A stretch of 64,000 nt of DNA from Akkermansiaceae bacterium (GCA_025363295.1 JANYEC010000085.1:1-64000), one strand, 5' to 3'. Positions 51,804 to 62,192 are shown, counted from the stretch's first letter. Notes: generated by a model not told the origin, from the letters alone. Made by a program: numbers and translations.

Positions 51804-53396
51804 TTATTTCGGCAACTTGATCTCCGGTGCGTCGGTTAGTTCGATGCTGGTATCGAGGTTCTTCAGTTTCACCCTGAAATCAAACAGATCCGTCCGCCGG
51901 TCGAGCCGAGGCGTGACGGAGCCGGAAGCCCTGGACCGATAGAGATCGCCAGTGTCAATGTCGGTGACTAACAGAGTTTCCACGTTAGAGTCGGCAATGG
52001 CTTGGATGCCGTCGCGGGCGAATTCAAAGTCGGATGGAGTGAACACCGCCGCTTGGCCGTAATGAATATCCATCGCCGGGACGCTCGGGAGATTGCCGAT
52101 GACCCCGGCGGTGGCGACGAAAATTTGGTTTTCAATCGCACGCGCCTGAGCGCAGTAGCGAACCCGAAGTTGGGCGTGGCGGTCGTCGCAGCAATACGGG
52201 ACAAAAAGGATGTCCACGCCTTGATCTGCTAGGTAACGGGTCGCTTCGGGGAACTCGACGTCATAACAGATCTGCACCGCGATCTTGGCTTTCGGCGTGG
52301 GCAGCACGATCAATTCGCTGCCGCCGGAAATGCCCCAGTAGCGTTTTTCCGAAGGGGTGATGTGCAGTTTCGGTTGGGCGATGTAGCGGCCCTCGGGATC
52401 GAAAATCAGGCACTTGTTATAGAGCTTGCCGTCCTCCTCGATCGGGTGGCTGCCGCCGATGATGTAGAGGCCATATTTTTGTGAGAGGCCGGACATCAGC
52501 TCGATAAAGGGGCCGGTGAAATCCGTGGATAGACGGCGAATGCCTTGGATGGATGACAGCGGCTCGATGAAGGAAAGCAGTTGGACCGTGAAAAACTCGG
52601 GAAACAGCACGAAGTCCGTGCGGTAGTCCGCCGCTGTTTCAACGAAGTATTCCACTTGATTGGCGAAGTCCTTGAAGCTGTCGATTTTCCGCACCTGGTA
52701 TTGCACGCAAGCGACGCGGACTTTCGACGACGATTCCGTTTCCACGTAATCGGGATTGAGCCACTCGATGAGGCTCGCGTGGTTCAGGCTCACCGGATCG
52801 GTGATGTAGTTGCGCAAGATGCCGCGGACGACAAATCCCTCGCGCAGTTGGAAACTCAGCACATGGTCGCGGATTTCGCCGTCCTTGACCTTTTGGACAT
52901 ACTCCTCAGGCGTCACATCCGCAGCGATCGGGGCATATCCGGCGAGCCGTCCCCCGGCAAGGATGCGGCGCAAATTGAGACGTTTGCAAAGCACGCGGCG
53001 GGCTTCATACAGCGCCGCGCCGATGCCCATTCCCTGGTTGTCGGGATCGACATAGACATCCGCGCCGTAAAGCGTGTCGCCGCTTGGGTCGTGGTTGTGG
53101 AAATAGCCGCCGTCGGTGACGCCCGCGTAGGTGTGCTGCCGGTAAGGGTCGCGATCCGCCTTGATAATCAGTGAAGCCACCGCGCCGACGATGCGATCGT
53201 TGATCACCGCGACGAGCTGTCCGACGGGAAAGACTTTCAGGTGATTATGCAACTGCCTCACACTCCAGACGACGTTCTCCTCGCCCAACAGCGGGAAGGC
53301 CTTGCTGTTCAGCTCGATGAGGCGGGGGAAATCCTCGGGCTCGACTTGCCGGATGATCACTTCCCCAGCTTTGGTTTGATACGTGGAAGTTTCCAT
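51804..53396 (-). CDS. GNAT N-acetyltransferase / carbon-nitrogen hydrolase (nitrilase) fusion
   Basis: GNAT: VDPDNQGMGIGAALYEARRVLCKRLNLRRILAGGRLAGY; nitrilase: LFPEFFTVQLLS, KLHITPSEKRYWGI, IAVQICYDVEFPEATRYLADQGVDILFVPYC. Confidence 0.93.
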   Translation of the reverse strand: METSTYQTKAGEVIIRQVEPEDFPRLIELNSKAFPLLGEENVVWSVRQLHNHLKVFPVGQLVAVINDRIVGAVASLIIKADRDPYRQHTYAGVTDGGYFHNHDPSGDTLYGADVYVDPDNQGMGIGAALYEARRVLCKRLNLRRILAGGRLAGYAPIAADVTPEEYVQKVKDGEIRDHVLSFQLREGFVVRGILRNYITDPVSLNHASLIEWLNPDYVETESSSKVRVACVQYQVRKIDSFKDFANQVEYFVETAADYRTDFVLFPEFFTVQLLSFIEPLSSIQGIRRLSTDFTGPFIELMSGLSQKYGLYIIGGSHPIEEDGKLYNKCLIFDPEGRYIAQPKLHITPSEKRYWGISGGSELIVLPTPKAKIAVQICYDVEFPEATRYLADQGVDILFVPYCCDDRHAQLRVRYCAQARAIENQIFVATAGVIGNLPSVPAMDIHYGQAAVFTPSDFEFARDGIQAIADSNVETLLVTDIDTGDLYRSRASGSVTPRLDRRTDLFDFRVKLKNLDTSIELTDAPEIKLPK

Positions 53397-53542
53397 GTCC
53401 CGAGTCTCCCGAGAATCGCAGCAGGGTCAAGCGGGGCTGTTCCTTGCAACACTAAAAAAGTGCGACTCATTTCGGGGAAAAGGCAGCGGTTTCACCCTAT
53501 CAGGCCCACCTTGGCGTTTCCTAAACTTAAAGGAAAAAACAG

Positions 53543-53568
53543 AACCGCAGATGAACGCAGATGAAAAC
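53543..53568 (+). repeat. CGCAGATN-type dispersed repeat, copy 2
   Basis: aaccgcagatgaacgcagatgaaaac. Confidence 0.6.
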
Positions 53569-53658
53569 AAAGAAATGTTTAGAATGCTGCACTCACCTAG
53601 ATGGTTCATGCCGGCAAAGGTTAGATTCACCCACCACAGTCCTGGCAAGGCGCCGATC

Positions 53659-54222
53659 CTAATTGGTCAGATCGAGGCCGAACTCGCGCTTGATCAACTC
53701 CACATCGGAAGCGCTCACGTCCGCCCAGTCGCAAAAAGTCTGGTTGCTAGGAGAGAACGCCACATGAACCACTTCTGGAATGCTTTGGACCCTGCGCGAG
53801 GTGGAACCGCCGCCGCTATCGCCATCCCACCGCCCCATCAGATCGCGCGATTGGAACGGGTTGAAAACATTCGCTGCCGGTTCGGGCTCCACGTCGTATC
53901 CCAGAAACGCCTCCGCGAAATGTACGGCGAGAACTTCCGATAGATTAGCGGCATCGCCTGCCAGCGGCTGCATGTCCCGTGCAAGAGCGCTGCGGATTTC
54001 AAACAACCACTCACTTAGCACCACTTCATCCATGGCGTTTGCGGCTGGCTCTTCCAAATCTTTTCCGCGTCCCGCTGCGGCCTTTGCGCCTTTGCGGTTC
54101 AAATCTTCTGTTTTCATGCTCAAACTAACGGCATTGGCCGGGAAAATGAAGTCGAGACAGCGAGCGCCCAGTTCGAATGGCAGGTAGTTACGGCCGTCAT
54201 CGAAGAATTTGACTCGGAGCAA
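53659..54222 (-). CDS. Hypothetical protein; start uncertain, contains a repeat-derived in-frame segment
   Basis: LLRVKFFDDGRNYLPFELGARCLDFIFPANAVSLSMKTEDL[NRKGAKAAAGR]GKDLEEPAANAMDEVVLSEWLFEIRSALARD looks coding on both sides of the repeat. Confidence 0.5.
   Translation of the reverse strand: MLRVKFFDDGRNYLPFELGARCLDFIFPANAVSLSMKTEDLNRKGAKAAAGRGKDLEEPAANAMDEVVLSEWLFEIRSALARDMQPLAGDAANLSEVLAVHFAEAFLGYDVEPEPAANVFNPFQSRDLMGRWDGDSGGGSTSRRVQSIPEVVHVAFSPSNQTFCDWADVSASDVELIKREFGLDLTN
54075..54100 (-). repeat. GAACCGCAAAGGCGCAAAGG repeat inside the hypothetical CDS
   Basis: Minus strand gaaccgcaaaggcgcaaaggccgcag. Confidence 0.6.
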
Positions 54223-54236
54223 GATGCACCGACAAC

Positions 54237-54260
54237 GGCCTGGGGCGAGACACCCCAGCC
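54237..54260. repeat. REP-like hairpin
   Basis: ggcctgggg-cgagaca-ccccagcc. Confidence 0.45.
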
Positions 54261-54368
54261 ACGGTCTGTCGATCCTCGGCTTCACTGCGTGCCATCCGGC
54301 CCGGCTCCTTCCCTTGATGCTCTCGCACTGCCCTTGCGTGCTGGGGGTCTGTCGTCTAAACCTTAGGT

Positions 54369-55004
54369 ATGGACCTTGCTGATTTTCGCAAAGAATACTC
54401 CGACCGTGGTTTGAGCCGGGAGGAGCTAAACGCCGATCCGGTGGCGCAATTTTCCGAGTGGTTCTCGCAAGCCACGGAGCTGAAGGTCCATGAGCCGAAT
54501 GCAATGACACTCGCCACGGTGGACGAAACCGGCATGCCCTATCAGCGCACGGTGTTGCTGAAATACTTCGACCGCGAGGGCTTCGTTTTCTTCACCAACT
54601 ACGAAAGCCGCAAGGCGAAGCAAATGGCATTGAATCCACAGGTGAGCCTGTTGTTTCCGTGGATCACGTTAGAGCGACAAGTGATCATCCAGGGGACGGC
54701 AGAGAAAATCAGCACTGCGGAGTCGCTCAAATACTTTGCGTCGCGGCCGAGGGAATCGCAGATCGGGGCCTGGGTCTCTAACCAGAGCGAAGTGATCACC
54801 TCGCGAAAATTTCTGATGCAGAAGCTCGCGGAGATCGGCGGAAAATTTAGCAAGGGAGAAATCCCGCTGCCGTCGTTTTGGGGCGGCTACCGAGTAAAGC
54901 CCGAGACGGTTGAATTCTGGCAGGGCGGACCCGCGCGCTTGCACGACCGTTTCCTCTATCAGGGCGGTGAGGGCGCGTGGAACATCGAACGCTTGTCACC
55001 CTAA
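54369..55004 (+). CDS. pdxH: Pyridoxamine 5'-phosphate oxidase
   Basis: RKEYSDRGLSREELNADPVAQFSEWF, GFVFFTNYESRKAKQMALNPQVSLLFPW, FWGGYRVKPETVEFWQGGPARLHDRFLY. Confidence 0.97.
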   Translation: MDLADFRKEYSDRGLSREELNADPVAQFSEWFSQATELKVHEPNAMTLATVDETGMPYQRTVLLKYFDREGFVFFTNYESRKAKQMALNPQVSLLFPWITLERQVIIQGTAEKISTAESLKYFASRPRESQIGAWVSNQSEVITSRKFLMQKLAEIGGKFSKGEIPLPSFWGGYRVKPETVEFWQGGPARLHDRFLYQGGEGAWNIERLSP

Positions 55005-55008
55005 CCGG

Positions 55009-55821
55009 TCACACTCCGTCGCCCGTCCCCGCCGGATTCACGGAGACGAACATACGATTTAACTGAAACTCACCAAAGATCGTCGCCAGCGCCACATCCG
55101 CAGCATCGCGACCGTAGGCAATGACGATTCGGTTGCCCTTGGTATTCGGTTGAGTGGCATCAAACGTGTACCATCGACCACCGATAAACGCCTCAAACCA
55201 TGCGTGCAGATCCATCGGCTGAAGCTCATGGAGGAAACCCACGACCATCCGCGCCGGGATGCTCATGGCCCGGCAGAGGGCGATCCCGAGATGCGCAAAA
55301 TCACGGCAAACTCCACAGCGAGATGCTAACGTATCGACCGCCGAGGTGGATGCATTGCTCGATTCAAATACATAGGTGATCTCGCGCCGAATCCAGTCAT
55401 GAATCTCCCAAACTTGTGAGTAGTTAGGCGGTAGGTTGCCGACGATGGACCTCGCCATTTCCGTCATCATATCGGATTGGCAATAGCGACTAGGTAACAG
55501 AAATTGGATCACGTCCGTGGGCAAAAATTCCATCGGCGTCAAGGGAGCATTGGGATCCACGTCGATGCCATCCGCCACATCCACATGGTATCTAACGGAA
55601 ATCTGAAACTCCCCCGCAGGCATCGTCGTCCTTTGGCAGAGATTTCCATAAACATCGGTGAATTCCAAGATCGGCACTGGGGGATAAATGCTAAATTCCT
55701 CGTGGAGGATCGATTGCGCCACCCCCGTTCTCGGACGCAGCATGAAGATCACTGCGACATCCTCGGTGATTTGATAAGAGAGCTGGCAAGTGGCATCGAG
55801 GATCATGGCGGGAGGGGACAA
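55009..55821 (-). CDS. Transglutaminase-like protein
   Basis: TLASRCGVCRDFAHLGIALCRAMSIPARMVVGFLHELQPMDLHAWFEAFIGGRWYTFDAT. Confidence 0.9.
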   Translation of the reverse strand: MSPPAMILDATCQLSYQITEDVAVIFMLRPRTGVAQSILHEEFSIYPPVPILEFTDVYGNLCQRTTMPAGEFQISVRYHVDVADGIDVDPNAPLTPMEFLPTDVIQFLLPSRYCQSDMMTEMARSIVGNLPPNYSQVWEIHDWIRREITYVFESSNASTSAVDTLASRCGVCRDFAHLGIALCRAMSIPARMVVGFLHELQPMDLHAWFEAFIGGRWYTFDATQPNTKGNRIVIAYGRDAADVALATIFGEFQLNRMFVSVNPAGTGDGV

Positions 55822-55975
55822 AGGTGCAAAACCGAAGCAGGCAAGTCATCTCCCCTCACCCACAGCAGTTAGACAAGGCAAATCGCGCCACCAAAGGGCC
55901 AGCGGGCAATCCCCCCGGAAGGAAAATTGAGAATAAATTCTTGTCGATCCGCACCCTACCCCACGATTCTCAGTC

Positions 55976-56668
55976 ATGAAGCCTTACCTGAAAATTGCCG
56001 AATCCACGATGCCTGATGGCACTCACTATTCGCTGCATCAACACGACGGTAAGATCTATCTGAAATACAACGGCCTCGAGCTCATGAGCACGGCGATGAC
56101 TTATTCGGAGCAGCAACTCGCGGATCTTGGTTGTCAGGCATTGCTTGTGGGAAAGCCATCGAGACCGCCCCACCCCAAGGTCTTGATCGGTGGCTTAGGG
56201 CTGGGATTCACGCTCAAGAGAACCCTCGAACTGGTGGGCAGCCCGGCGACCGTAGATGTCGCAGAATTGATGCCTCCCTTGATCGAGTGGAACCGGACTC
56301 ATCTCGTGGAATTTAATGGTCCCTTGCTGGAGGATCCGCGGACATCCATTATCCAAGGGGATCTTTTCGATATCGTCTCTAGCAAAAAACCTGGGACTTA
56401 CGACGCCTTGCTTCTCGACATCGATAACACCCCAGATGATCTCATCACTTCCGGAAATTCCCGACTGTATTCAGCTGGGTTTTTGGAGAAACTCCGGCAA
56501 GTGATCACGCCGCAGGGTTGCATCGCCTATTGGCTTTCGGAACCTGCTCCGAAATTTAAAAAAAGCCTAATCAAAGCCGGGTTCGCCGTGGAGGAGTTTG
56601 CTTCCCGGCCTCACGAACGATCGAAACGATCGAGGCACTGCATTCTGCTAGCGAGGCGCAAGTCGTAG
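55976..56668 (+). CDS. Spermidine-synthase-like methyltransferase-fold protein
   Basis: KVLIGGLGLGFTLKRTLE, VDVAELMPPLIEWNR, DALLLDIDNTPDDL. Confidence 0.85.
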   Translation: MKPYLKIAESTMPDGTHYSLHQHDGKIYLKYNGLELMSTAMTYSEQQLADLGCQALLVGKPSRPPHPKVLIGGLGLGFTLKRTLELVGSPATVDVAELMPPLIEWNRTHLVEFNGPLLEDPRTSIIQGDLFDIVSSKKPGTYDALLLDIDNTPDDLITSGNSRLYSAGFLEKLRQVITPQGCIAYWLSEPAPKFKKSLIKAGFAVEEFASRPHERSKRSRHCILLARRKS

Positions 56669-56737
56669 CAGCAGCGGTCGAGTGCTACCTGATAGAATCC
56701 TCAAGAAAAAAAATGGATTTTCCCGGACTGCATGATT

Positions 56738-58198
56738 TCAAGTTCCGCAAAAGGTCGCACGCACGACTTCCATCGGCGTGGGCGCGGCTTCGTAGGCGGC
56801 GAACTCTGCTTGTTCGGTGAATGGCTTTTGCAGCACTTGGTTCAGGCAATGGAAAGGTTCGTAGTCACCGCGGTTGCCCGCTTGGATCGCTTCCTCGATG
56901 CGATGGTTACGCGGAATGAAAATCGGATTGGTCCGGCGCATCAGCGCAAGGGCTTGGCGGTGATCGGTCGCCTGCAATCTCGCCCGCCACGCGGCCAGCC
57001 ACGCGGTGATCGATTCGGACTGCGCAAACAAAGTGCTTACCGGGAGGTCATCGCCCGTTTCTAACGCGTTTGATAGATGGCGAAATACGAGTGTGAAGTC
57101 CGCCTCGCCGGAAGCCATCGCTGAGAGTAAGTCGGTCACAAGGGCCCAGTCGGAGGTAAGGCTTTGATCCAAGCCGATCTTTGCTGCTAGACGTTCGTGC
57201 AGGGCGGTCTGATGGATTTCCGGGAATCGATCCAGCGCCGCTTCTGCTAGAGCAATGGATTTTGTTGAGTCGCCATCGAGCAATGGGATGAGAGTTTCCG
57301 CGAAGCGTGTTAGATTCCAATGCGCGATTGCTCCCTGCCGGCCAAAAGCGTAACGCCCTTGTTGGTCGATCGAGCTGAATTTTTTGAGCGGATGATAGGA
57401 ATCGAGAAAAGCACATGGGCCGTAGTCGATCGTTTCACCGGAGACGGACATGTTATCGGTATTCATCACGCCATGGATAAAGCCGAGCTGCATCCAATGA
57501 GCGATGAGCTGGGCCTGCCGCTTGATCACTCCATCGAGTAGGGCAAGGTAAGGATTTTCCGCGTGCATCGCGTATGGGTAGTGGCGGGCGATCACGTGAT
57601 CGGCGAGAATCCGCAGATGATGATCGTCATCTCTAGCAGCGAACCATTGGAAAGTGCCGATCCTGATATGCGACTGGGCAACGCGTGTAAACACGCCTCC
57701 GGGCACCATTCCCTCCCGCTGAACCTCCTCCCCGCTGGCCACTGCGGCGAGTGCACGGGTCGTGGGCACCCCGAGTGCAGCCATGGCTTCGGATACCACA
57801 TACTCCCTCAGGACCGGACCCAGCGCGGAGCGTCCGTCGCCGCGCCGCGAGAAAGGAGTGGGACCGGAGCCCTTCAACTGAATGTCGCGGCGCACCCCGT
57901 CTTTGCCGACGACCTCGCCTAGCAGGATGGCGCGGCCATCGCCCAACTGAGGTGAAAAGCCCCCAAACTGGTGACCGGAGTATGCCATGGCCAGAGGATC
58001 GGAGCCCTCCACGCGTTGGTTTCCTGATAGAACGGCAAGTCCTTCCGGCGACGTGAGACGAGCGACGTCGATCCCAAGATCAGCGGCCAGTTCGTGATTG
58101 AGCCGAATCATAATCGGAGCGCTGACCGGGGTGGGATCGGCCCTTTGGAAAAATGCGTCGGGCAGGCGCGAGTAGGAATTATCGAAGGGAAAGAGCAT
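56738..58198 (-). CDS. selO: Protein adenylyltransferase SelO / YdiU (UPF0061)
   Basis: AMAYSGHQFGGFSPQLGDGRAILLGE, DIQLKGSGPTPFSRRGDGRSALGPVLREY, HGVMNTDNMSVSGETIDYGPCAFLD. Confidence 0.96.
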   Translation of the reverse strand: MLFPFDNSYSRLPDAFFQRADPTPVSAPIMIRLNHELAADLGIDVARLTSPEGLAVLSGNQRVEGSDPLAMAYSGHQFGGFSPQLGDGRAILLGEVVGKDGVRRDIQLKGSGPTPFSRRGDGRSALGPVLREYVVSEAMAALGVPTTRALAAVASGEEVQREGMVPGGVFTRVAQSHIRIGTFQWFAARDDDHHLRILADHVIARHYPYAMHAENPYLALLDGVIKRQAQLIAHWMQLGFIHGVMNTDNMSVSGETIDYGPCAFLDSYHPLKKFSSIDQQGRYAFGRQGAIAHWNLTRFAETLIPLLDGDSTKSIALAEAALDRFPEIHQTALHERLAAKIGLDQSLTSDWALVTDLLSAMASGEADFTLVFRHLSNALETGDDLPVSTLFAQSESITAWLAAWRARLQATDHRQALALMRRTNPIFIPRNHRIEEAIQAGNRGDYEPFHCLNQVLQKPFTEQAEFAAYEAAPTPMEVVRATFCGT

Positions 58199-58448
58199 GG
58201 AGGGACGGTGTGAGTGATGATTTAACCGAGATCCTCCGACGAGGCAACCGAGCGCCCATTATAAATCGTAAATCGAGGATGAAAAACGGGGGCATTTAAA
58301 ATGGGTTTCCGTGAGCCTCCAACACTCTGGGCGCATTTACCAAATCTTAACAATTCTTTGCGAAACACACAGGCTTGGCTGGAGTTTCCTTTCTTGTCAG
58401 GACGCTGTCCGTTGCAGCGTTAGGGCAATCAAACAAAAACATAAAAAT

Positions 58449-58826
58449 ATGAAAACCTACATTTCCACGATCGGCGCCATGGCAGTCGCCGCATCCTTAT
58501 GCTTCGGAGAAGATCAACCACCCAAGGGTCCCGGCGGCCCAGGTGGTCCAGGCTGCCCAGAACGAGGTAAGCGTCCACCACCGGAGGAAGTTTTCAAGAA
58601 ACTCGACACCAGCGGAGACGGCTTGCTCAGCCTCGAAGAATTCAAAGCCGGGCCAATGGCCCTGAGAAACCCAGACAAGGCTGAGGAAGTCTTCAAGAAG
58701 ATCGATGCCGATGGCAATGGCAGCGTGACGCTCGAGGAATTTAAGAAACACCGCCCACCTCACGGCCCAGGAAAAGGCAAAGGCGATGGCGCAGGCGGCC
58801 CACCACCCACCCCTCCTGCCGAATAA
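58449..58826 (+). CDS. Secreted EF-hand protein
   Basis: Two EF-hands LDTSGDGLLSLEEF and IDADGNGSVTLEEF; signal peptide MKTYISTIGAMAVAASLCFG. Confidence 0.9.
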   Translation: MKTYISTIGAMAVAASLCFGEDQPPKGPGGPGGPGCPERGKRPPPEEVFKKLDTSGDGLLSLEEFKAGPMALRNPDKAEEVFKKIDADGNGSVTLEEFKKHRPPHGPGKGKGDGAGGPPPTPPAE

Positions 58827-58857
58827 TCGGATTTTCCCCGATTTCCCTCACGGGCTC

Positions 58858-58882
58858 CATGACCGGACATTCCAGTCATGGG
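58858..58882 (+). terminator. Possible terminator hairpin after the EF-hand gene
   Basis: ccatgaccgga-cat-tccagtcatgg, one mismatch, followed by a weakly T-rich tract. Confidence 0.4.
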
Positions 58883-59049
58883 GTCCTTTGTGTTTTAAAA
58901 TTTTCCTACCCTCTCCAGAAGGTTCGTCTGATTGGACGGCTGCATTCACATCAATCTTCGGGCCTAGTTTACCGCGAAATCGGCAATTTCCCAACCGTTG
59001 GGTAGGTTAGATTGACGTCACCCAGAGGCTAAGCTACTTCTGCCAAGTT

Positions 59050-59919
59050 ATGATCCTCAAGTGTTTCCGAATTCTTTCACTCCTCCTTGCGCTCGTCGGC
59101 CTCGCCCACGCGCAACTTTCTGCAACCTTGAGTGTCAGGAAACAACAATTTCTAGCCGGTGAGCCAGTGCTGGCAGTCGTCACCGTCACCAATCGCGCAG
59201 GAAAAGATCTGACTTTTGCCAGTGACGGCCGCACCCAGTGGCTGAACTTCATTATCACCGATGGCCAAGGCAATTCCGTCACGCCACGAGGCAGCACGAT
59301 GTTTGGGAAAATGACCATCAAGGCGGGAGAATCGTTGGCCCGCGAGGTCGATCTTTCGCAGCATTTCATCCTCACCGAACCCGGGAATTTCAGCGTGGGC
59401 GCGGTCATTCACATGCCGGGAGAGACCATCGAAGGCACCTCGACCAATCGGGTGCTCTTCAACCAAAATCCGGGCCTGCTCTACTGGTCGCAATCCGTCG
59501 GTATCCCCGGAAGCGCTAACAAAACCCGCAAATTCCACATCATCAACTTCGCCGGCGACCAAAAAACCCAAATCTACGCCCAAGTCGTCGATGGCCGGAC
59601 CGGGCAGTTCGTCCGCACTTTCCTCCTTGGCGACCTGCTGATGTTGCGCAAGCCCCTCGTCACCGTGGATCGAATGCAACACATGCACGTCATGTTTCTC
59701 GCCACCCCGACGATGTGGGTCCATTGCGAAGTCGATACCGATGGCAAGTTAGTCAACCGCGAGATTCACCAACGGGGCGACCAGGGTGACCCGCAGCTTC
59801 TCACCTTTGCCGATGGCACGGTGCGGGTGGCCAACAGTATTCCCTACGACGAAAAAGCCGCAGCCGAGCAAAAAGCCAAGATCCGCAAGGCATCCGATCG
59901 CCCTTCCGTCACCTTCTGA
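59050..59919 (+). CDS. Secreted hypothetical protein
   Basis: Signal-like N-terminus ILSLLLALVGLAHAQ; uninterrupted ORF. Confidence 0.75.
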   Translation: MILKCFRILSLLLALVGLAHAQLSATLSVRKQQFLAGEPVLAVVTVTNRAGKDLTFASDGRTQWLNFIITDGQGNSVTPRGSTMFGKMTIKAGESLAREVDLSQHFILTEPGNFSVGAVIHMPGETIEGTSTNRVLFNQNPGLLYWSQSVGIPGSANKTRKFHIINFAGDQKTQIYAQVVDGRTGQFVRTFLLGDLLMLRKPLVTVDRMQHMHVMFLATPTMWVHCEVDTDGKLVNREIHQRGDQGDPQLLTFADGTVRVANSIPYDEKAAAEQKAKIRKASDRPSVTF

Positions 59920-60019
59920 TCTGTCGCCGGATTGGAAATTTCTCGATTTAAAGCAAATCACCTTTACAATTTTAAAAAATATCAATATATCTTAATTGTT
60001 TTTGAAACCTTAACTTCCT

Positions 60020-60622
60020 ATGAAGACACTTTCCAAATTTCTCCTCCTCGTCACCGCCCTTCTGACGGGAACGGTGACACACGCTGAAAATTTCAGAACT
60101 GTCGTCATCGACCCAGGCCACGGCGGACATGACAACGGTGGCCAATGGGGGCTCGTATATGAAAAGCACCTCGCACTGGACACCGCCTATCGGCTTGAGG
60201 GCAAACTCAAGGCCCTCGGCTACAACACCGTGATGACGCGCCGCAGTGATTACTTCATTTCGCTTCCGGAACGTGTGAACACCGGGAACAACTGCCGGAA
60301 TGCCATTTTCGTCAGCATCCATTACAACTACACCTGGAAACAAGACGTCAGTGGCTTGGAAACTTTTTATTCGACCAGCCAAAGCAAGCCGCTTGCCGAT
60401 TATGTCCACAGCAGCCTGATGCGCCGCACCCGCACGGTGGACAGAAAGGTAAAATATGCTCGCTTTTATGTGATCCGGAATTCCGCGATTCCCGCCATTC
60501 TTGTTGAAGGCGGCTTTGTTAGCAACGATCCTGAACGCAATCGGATGAAGTCCGCATGGTTCCGCGATGCAATCGCCCAAGGCATCACGGATGGCGTCCA
60601 GCGCTACAGACGCGGAATGTAA
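60020..60622 (+). CDS. N-acetylmuramoyl-L-alanine amidase (amidase_3)
   Basis: VVIDPGHGGHDNGGQWGLVYEKHLALDTAYRLEGKLKALGYNTVMTRRSDYFISLPERV; ILVEGGFVSNDPE. Confidence 0.94.
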   Translation: MKTLSKFLLLVTALLTGTVTHAENFRTVVIDPGHGGHDNGGQWGLVYEKHLALDTAYRLEGKLKALGYNTVMTRRSDYFISLPERVNTGNNCRNAIFVSIHYNYTWKQDVSGLETFYSTSQSKPLADYVHSSLMRRTRTVDRKVKYARFYVIRNSAIPAILVEGGFVSNDPERNRMKSAWFRDAIAQGITDGVQRYRRGM

Positions 60623-60671
60623 AAGTTAGCCTCGCGGCAGCGAAGCTTCAAAACCCGGCAAATTCTCCACG

Positions 60672-62168
60672 ATGGGAGCTGTCACCCTCTCCGAAATGCG
60701 TGCCGCAGAAGTAGCGGCCAAAGCAAATGGTTGGTCGGAAGAGCAACTTCTCAATGCCGCAGGCGAACAGCTTGGCATCGCCATCGCTCGATTTTTCCCC
60801 CACTCTGGAACGGTCATCGCTTATTTGGGAAAGGGCCACAATGCCGGCGACGCATTGGTTGCGTTGAGGATTCTTCGCGATCAATTCGGCTGGAAAATCG
60901 CAGCCCGCAGTGCGTTCCCAATCGCGAGGTTTGCTCCCCTCACACTGAAAAAATGGGATGAGCTCGGCCTTCGTCTGCCACTGGATCGCAAACCGGCTTG
61001 GCGCGATTTGAAAGGCCCCTTACTTCTGCTAGACGGGCTCCTCGGCAGTGGTGGCTCCGGCGGACTGCGCGAGCCGCTGCTTCCGCTATCCCAAGAAATG
61101 GAATGGCTCCGCCAGCATGCGGGAGCACGAGTGGCCGCTGTCGATCTACCGTCGGGCATTGATCCAGACACCGGAGAAATCCCACCTTACACCGTCACTG
61201 CCGATGTAACCTTCATGATCGGCAATGCGAAGATCGGGCTGTTACGAGGGCATGCAGCGAATGCCACCGGGGCTTTGGTGCTTATCCCCGTGGAGGCACT
61301 AACGGTTGCGTGCCGCAGCGAACTAGAGCCGATCACTCCACAAACTAGCGAAGTGGGGAAAAAGCCACGACCCTTCGATTTTCACAAAGGCATGGCCGGC
61401 CGAGTCGCGGTCCTAGCAGGCTCAGAAAAATACACGGGCGCGGCAATTCTAGCAGCCAGCGGCGCGCTCCGTGGTGGGGCCGGTCTCGTCACCCTGCATG
61501 TGCCCGAGCAGATCGCAGCGAACATCGCTGCCAAATGTCCGCCAGAAATCATCGTACGCGGATTTTCCGATCCACGAGAACTGCTAGCCTTACCTTTCGA
61601 TGCTCTCGTCACCGGCTGCGGCCTTGGTGATATCAATGATGAAACCGCCGACCGTCTGCTAGAGCTCATTTTGAAATCCCCCGCTCCAGTGGTCATCGAT
61701 GCAGACGCGATTAACCTCATTGCTAAGCGCAATCAATGCCATCTTCTATCTGATGAACATATTCTCACCCCCCACCCTGGCGAATTCAAAAGGTTGGCCC
61801 CCGAGCTGGCAGAAAATAGCCGGGAAAAAGCCGCCCGAATTTTCACGGATCGTTTTCCGGTGACTCTACTCCTCAAAGGCTGCCGGACCCTCGTCACTCG
61901 CCAAGGCCAACCGCTCTGGTGCAACACGACCGGCACCCCCGGTATGGCGAGCGGAGGTCACGGAGATTTGCTAGCAGGCCTCATCGGCGCTCGACTCGCG
62001 GTAGGCGATTCACCCGTCGATGCCGCTTGCCTAAGTGCCTGGCTGTGCGGACGGGCCGCCGAACTCTCGCTGAACGAACCTCGCATTTCGGAGGAGTCAC
62101 TGATCGCGAGTGATGTGTTAGATTATCTAGGTGCGGCTTATCAGGACTGGAGAGCCTCAGCACGCTGA
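60672..62168 (+). CDS. nnr: Bifunctional NAD(P)H-hydrate epimerase/dehydratase
   Basis: YLGKGHNAGDALVALRIL; VDLPSGIDPDTGE; GAAILAASGALRGGAGLVTLHVPE; LTPHPGEFKRL; GTPGMASGGHGDLLAGLIGA. Confidence 0.95.
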   Translation: MGAVTLSEMRAAEVAAKANGWSEEQLLNAAGEQLGIAIARFFPHSGTVIAYLGKGHNAGDALVALRILRDQFGWKIAARSAFPIARFAPLTLKKWDELGLRLPLDRKPAWRDLKGPLLLLDGLLGSGGSGGLREPLLPLSQEMEWLRQHAGARVAAVDLPSGIDPDTGEIPPYTVTADVTFMIGNAKIGLLRGHAANATGALVLIPVEALTVACRSELEPITPQTSEVGKKPRPFDFHKGMAGRVAVLAGSEKYTGAAILAASGALRGGAGLVTLHVPEQIAANIAAKCPPEIIVRGFSDPRELLALPFDALVTGCGLGDINDETADRLLELILKSPAPVVIDADAINLIAKRNQCHLLSDEHILTPHPGEFKRLAPELAENSREKAARIFTDRFPVTLLLKGCRTLVTRQGQPLWCNTTGTPGMASGGHGDLLAGLIGARLAVGDSPVDAACLSAWLCGRAAELSLNEPRISEESLIASDVLDYLGAAYQDWRASAR

Positions 62169-62192
62169 AGCCTACCTACGGAACCCGCTAGT

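Noticed and set aside
51804-53396. GNAT-nitrilase fusion as a new architecture
   Set aside because: This domain fusion is an established family in bacteria, so it was kept only as a feature.
54369-58198. Candidate novelty in the pdxH, transglutaminase, spermidine-synthase-like and selO stretch
   Set aside because: All are recognisable families with ordinary spacing; nothing unusual beyond the nearby repeats.
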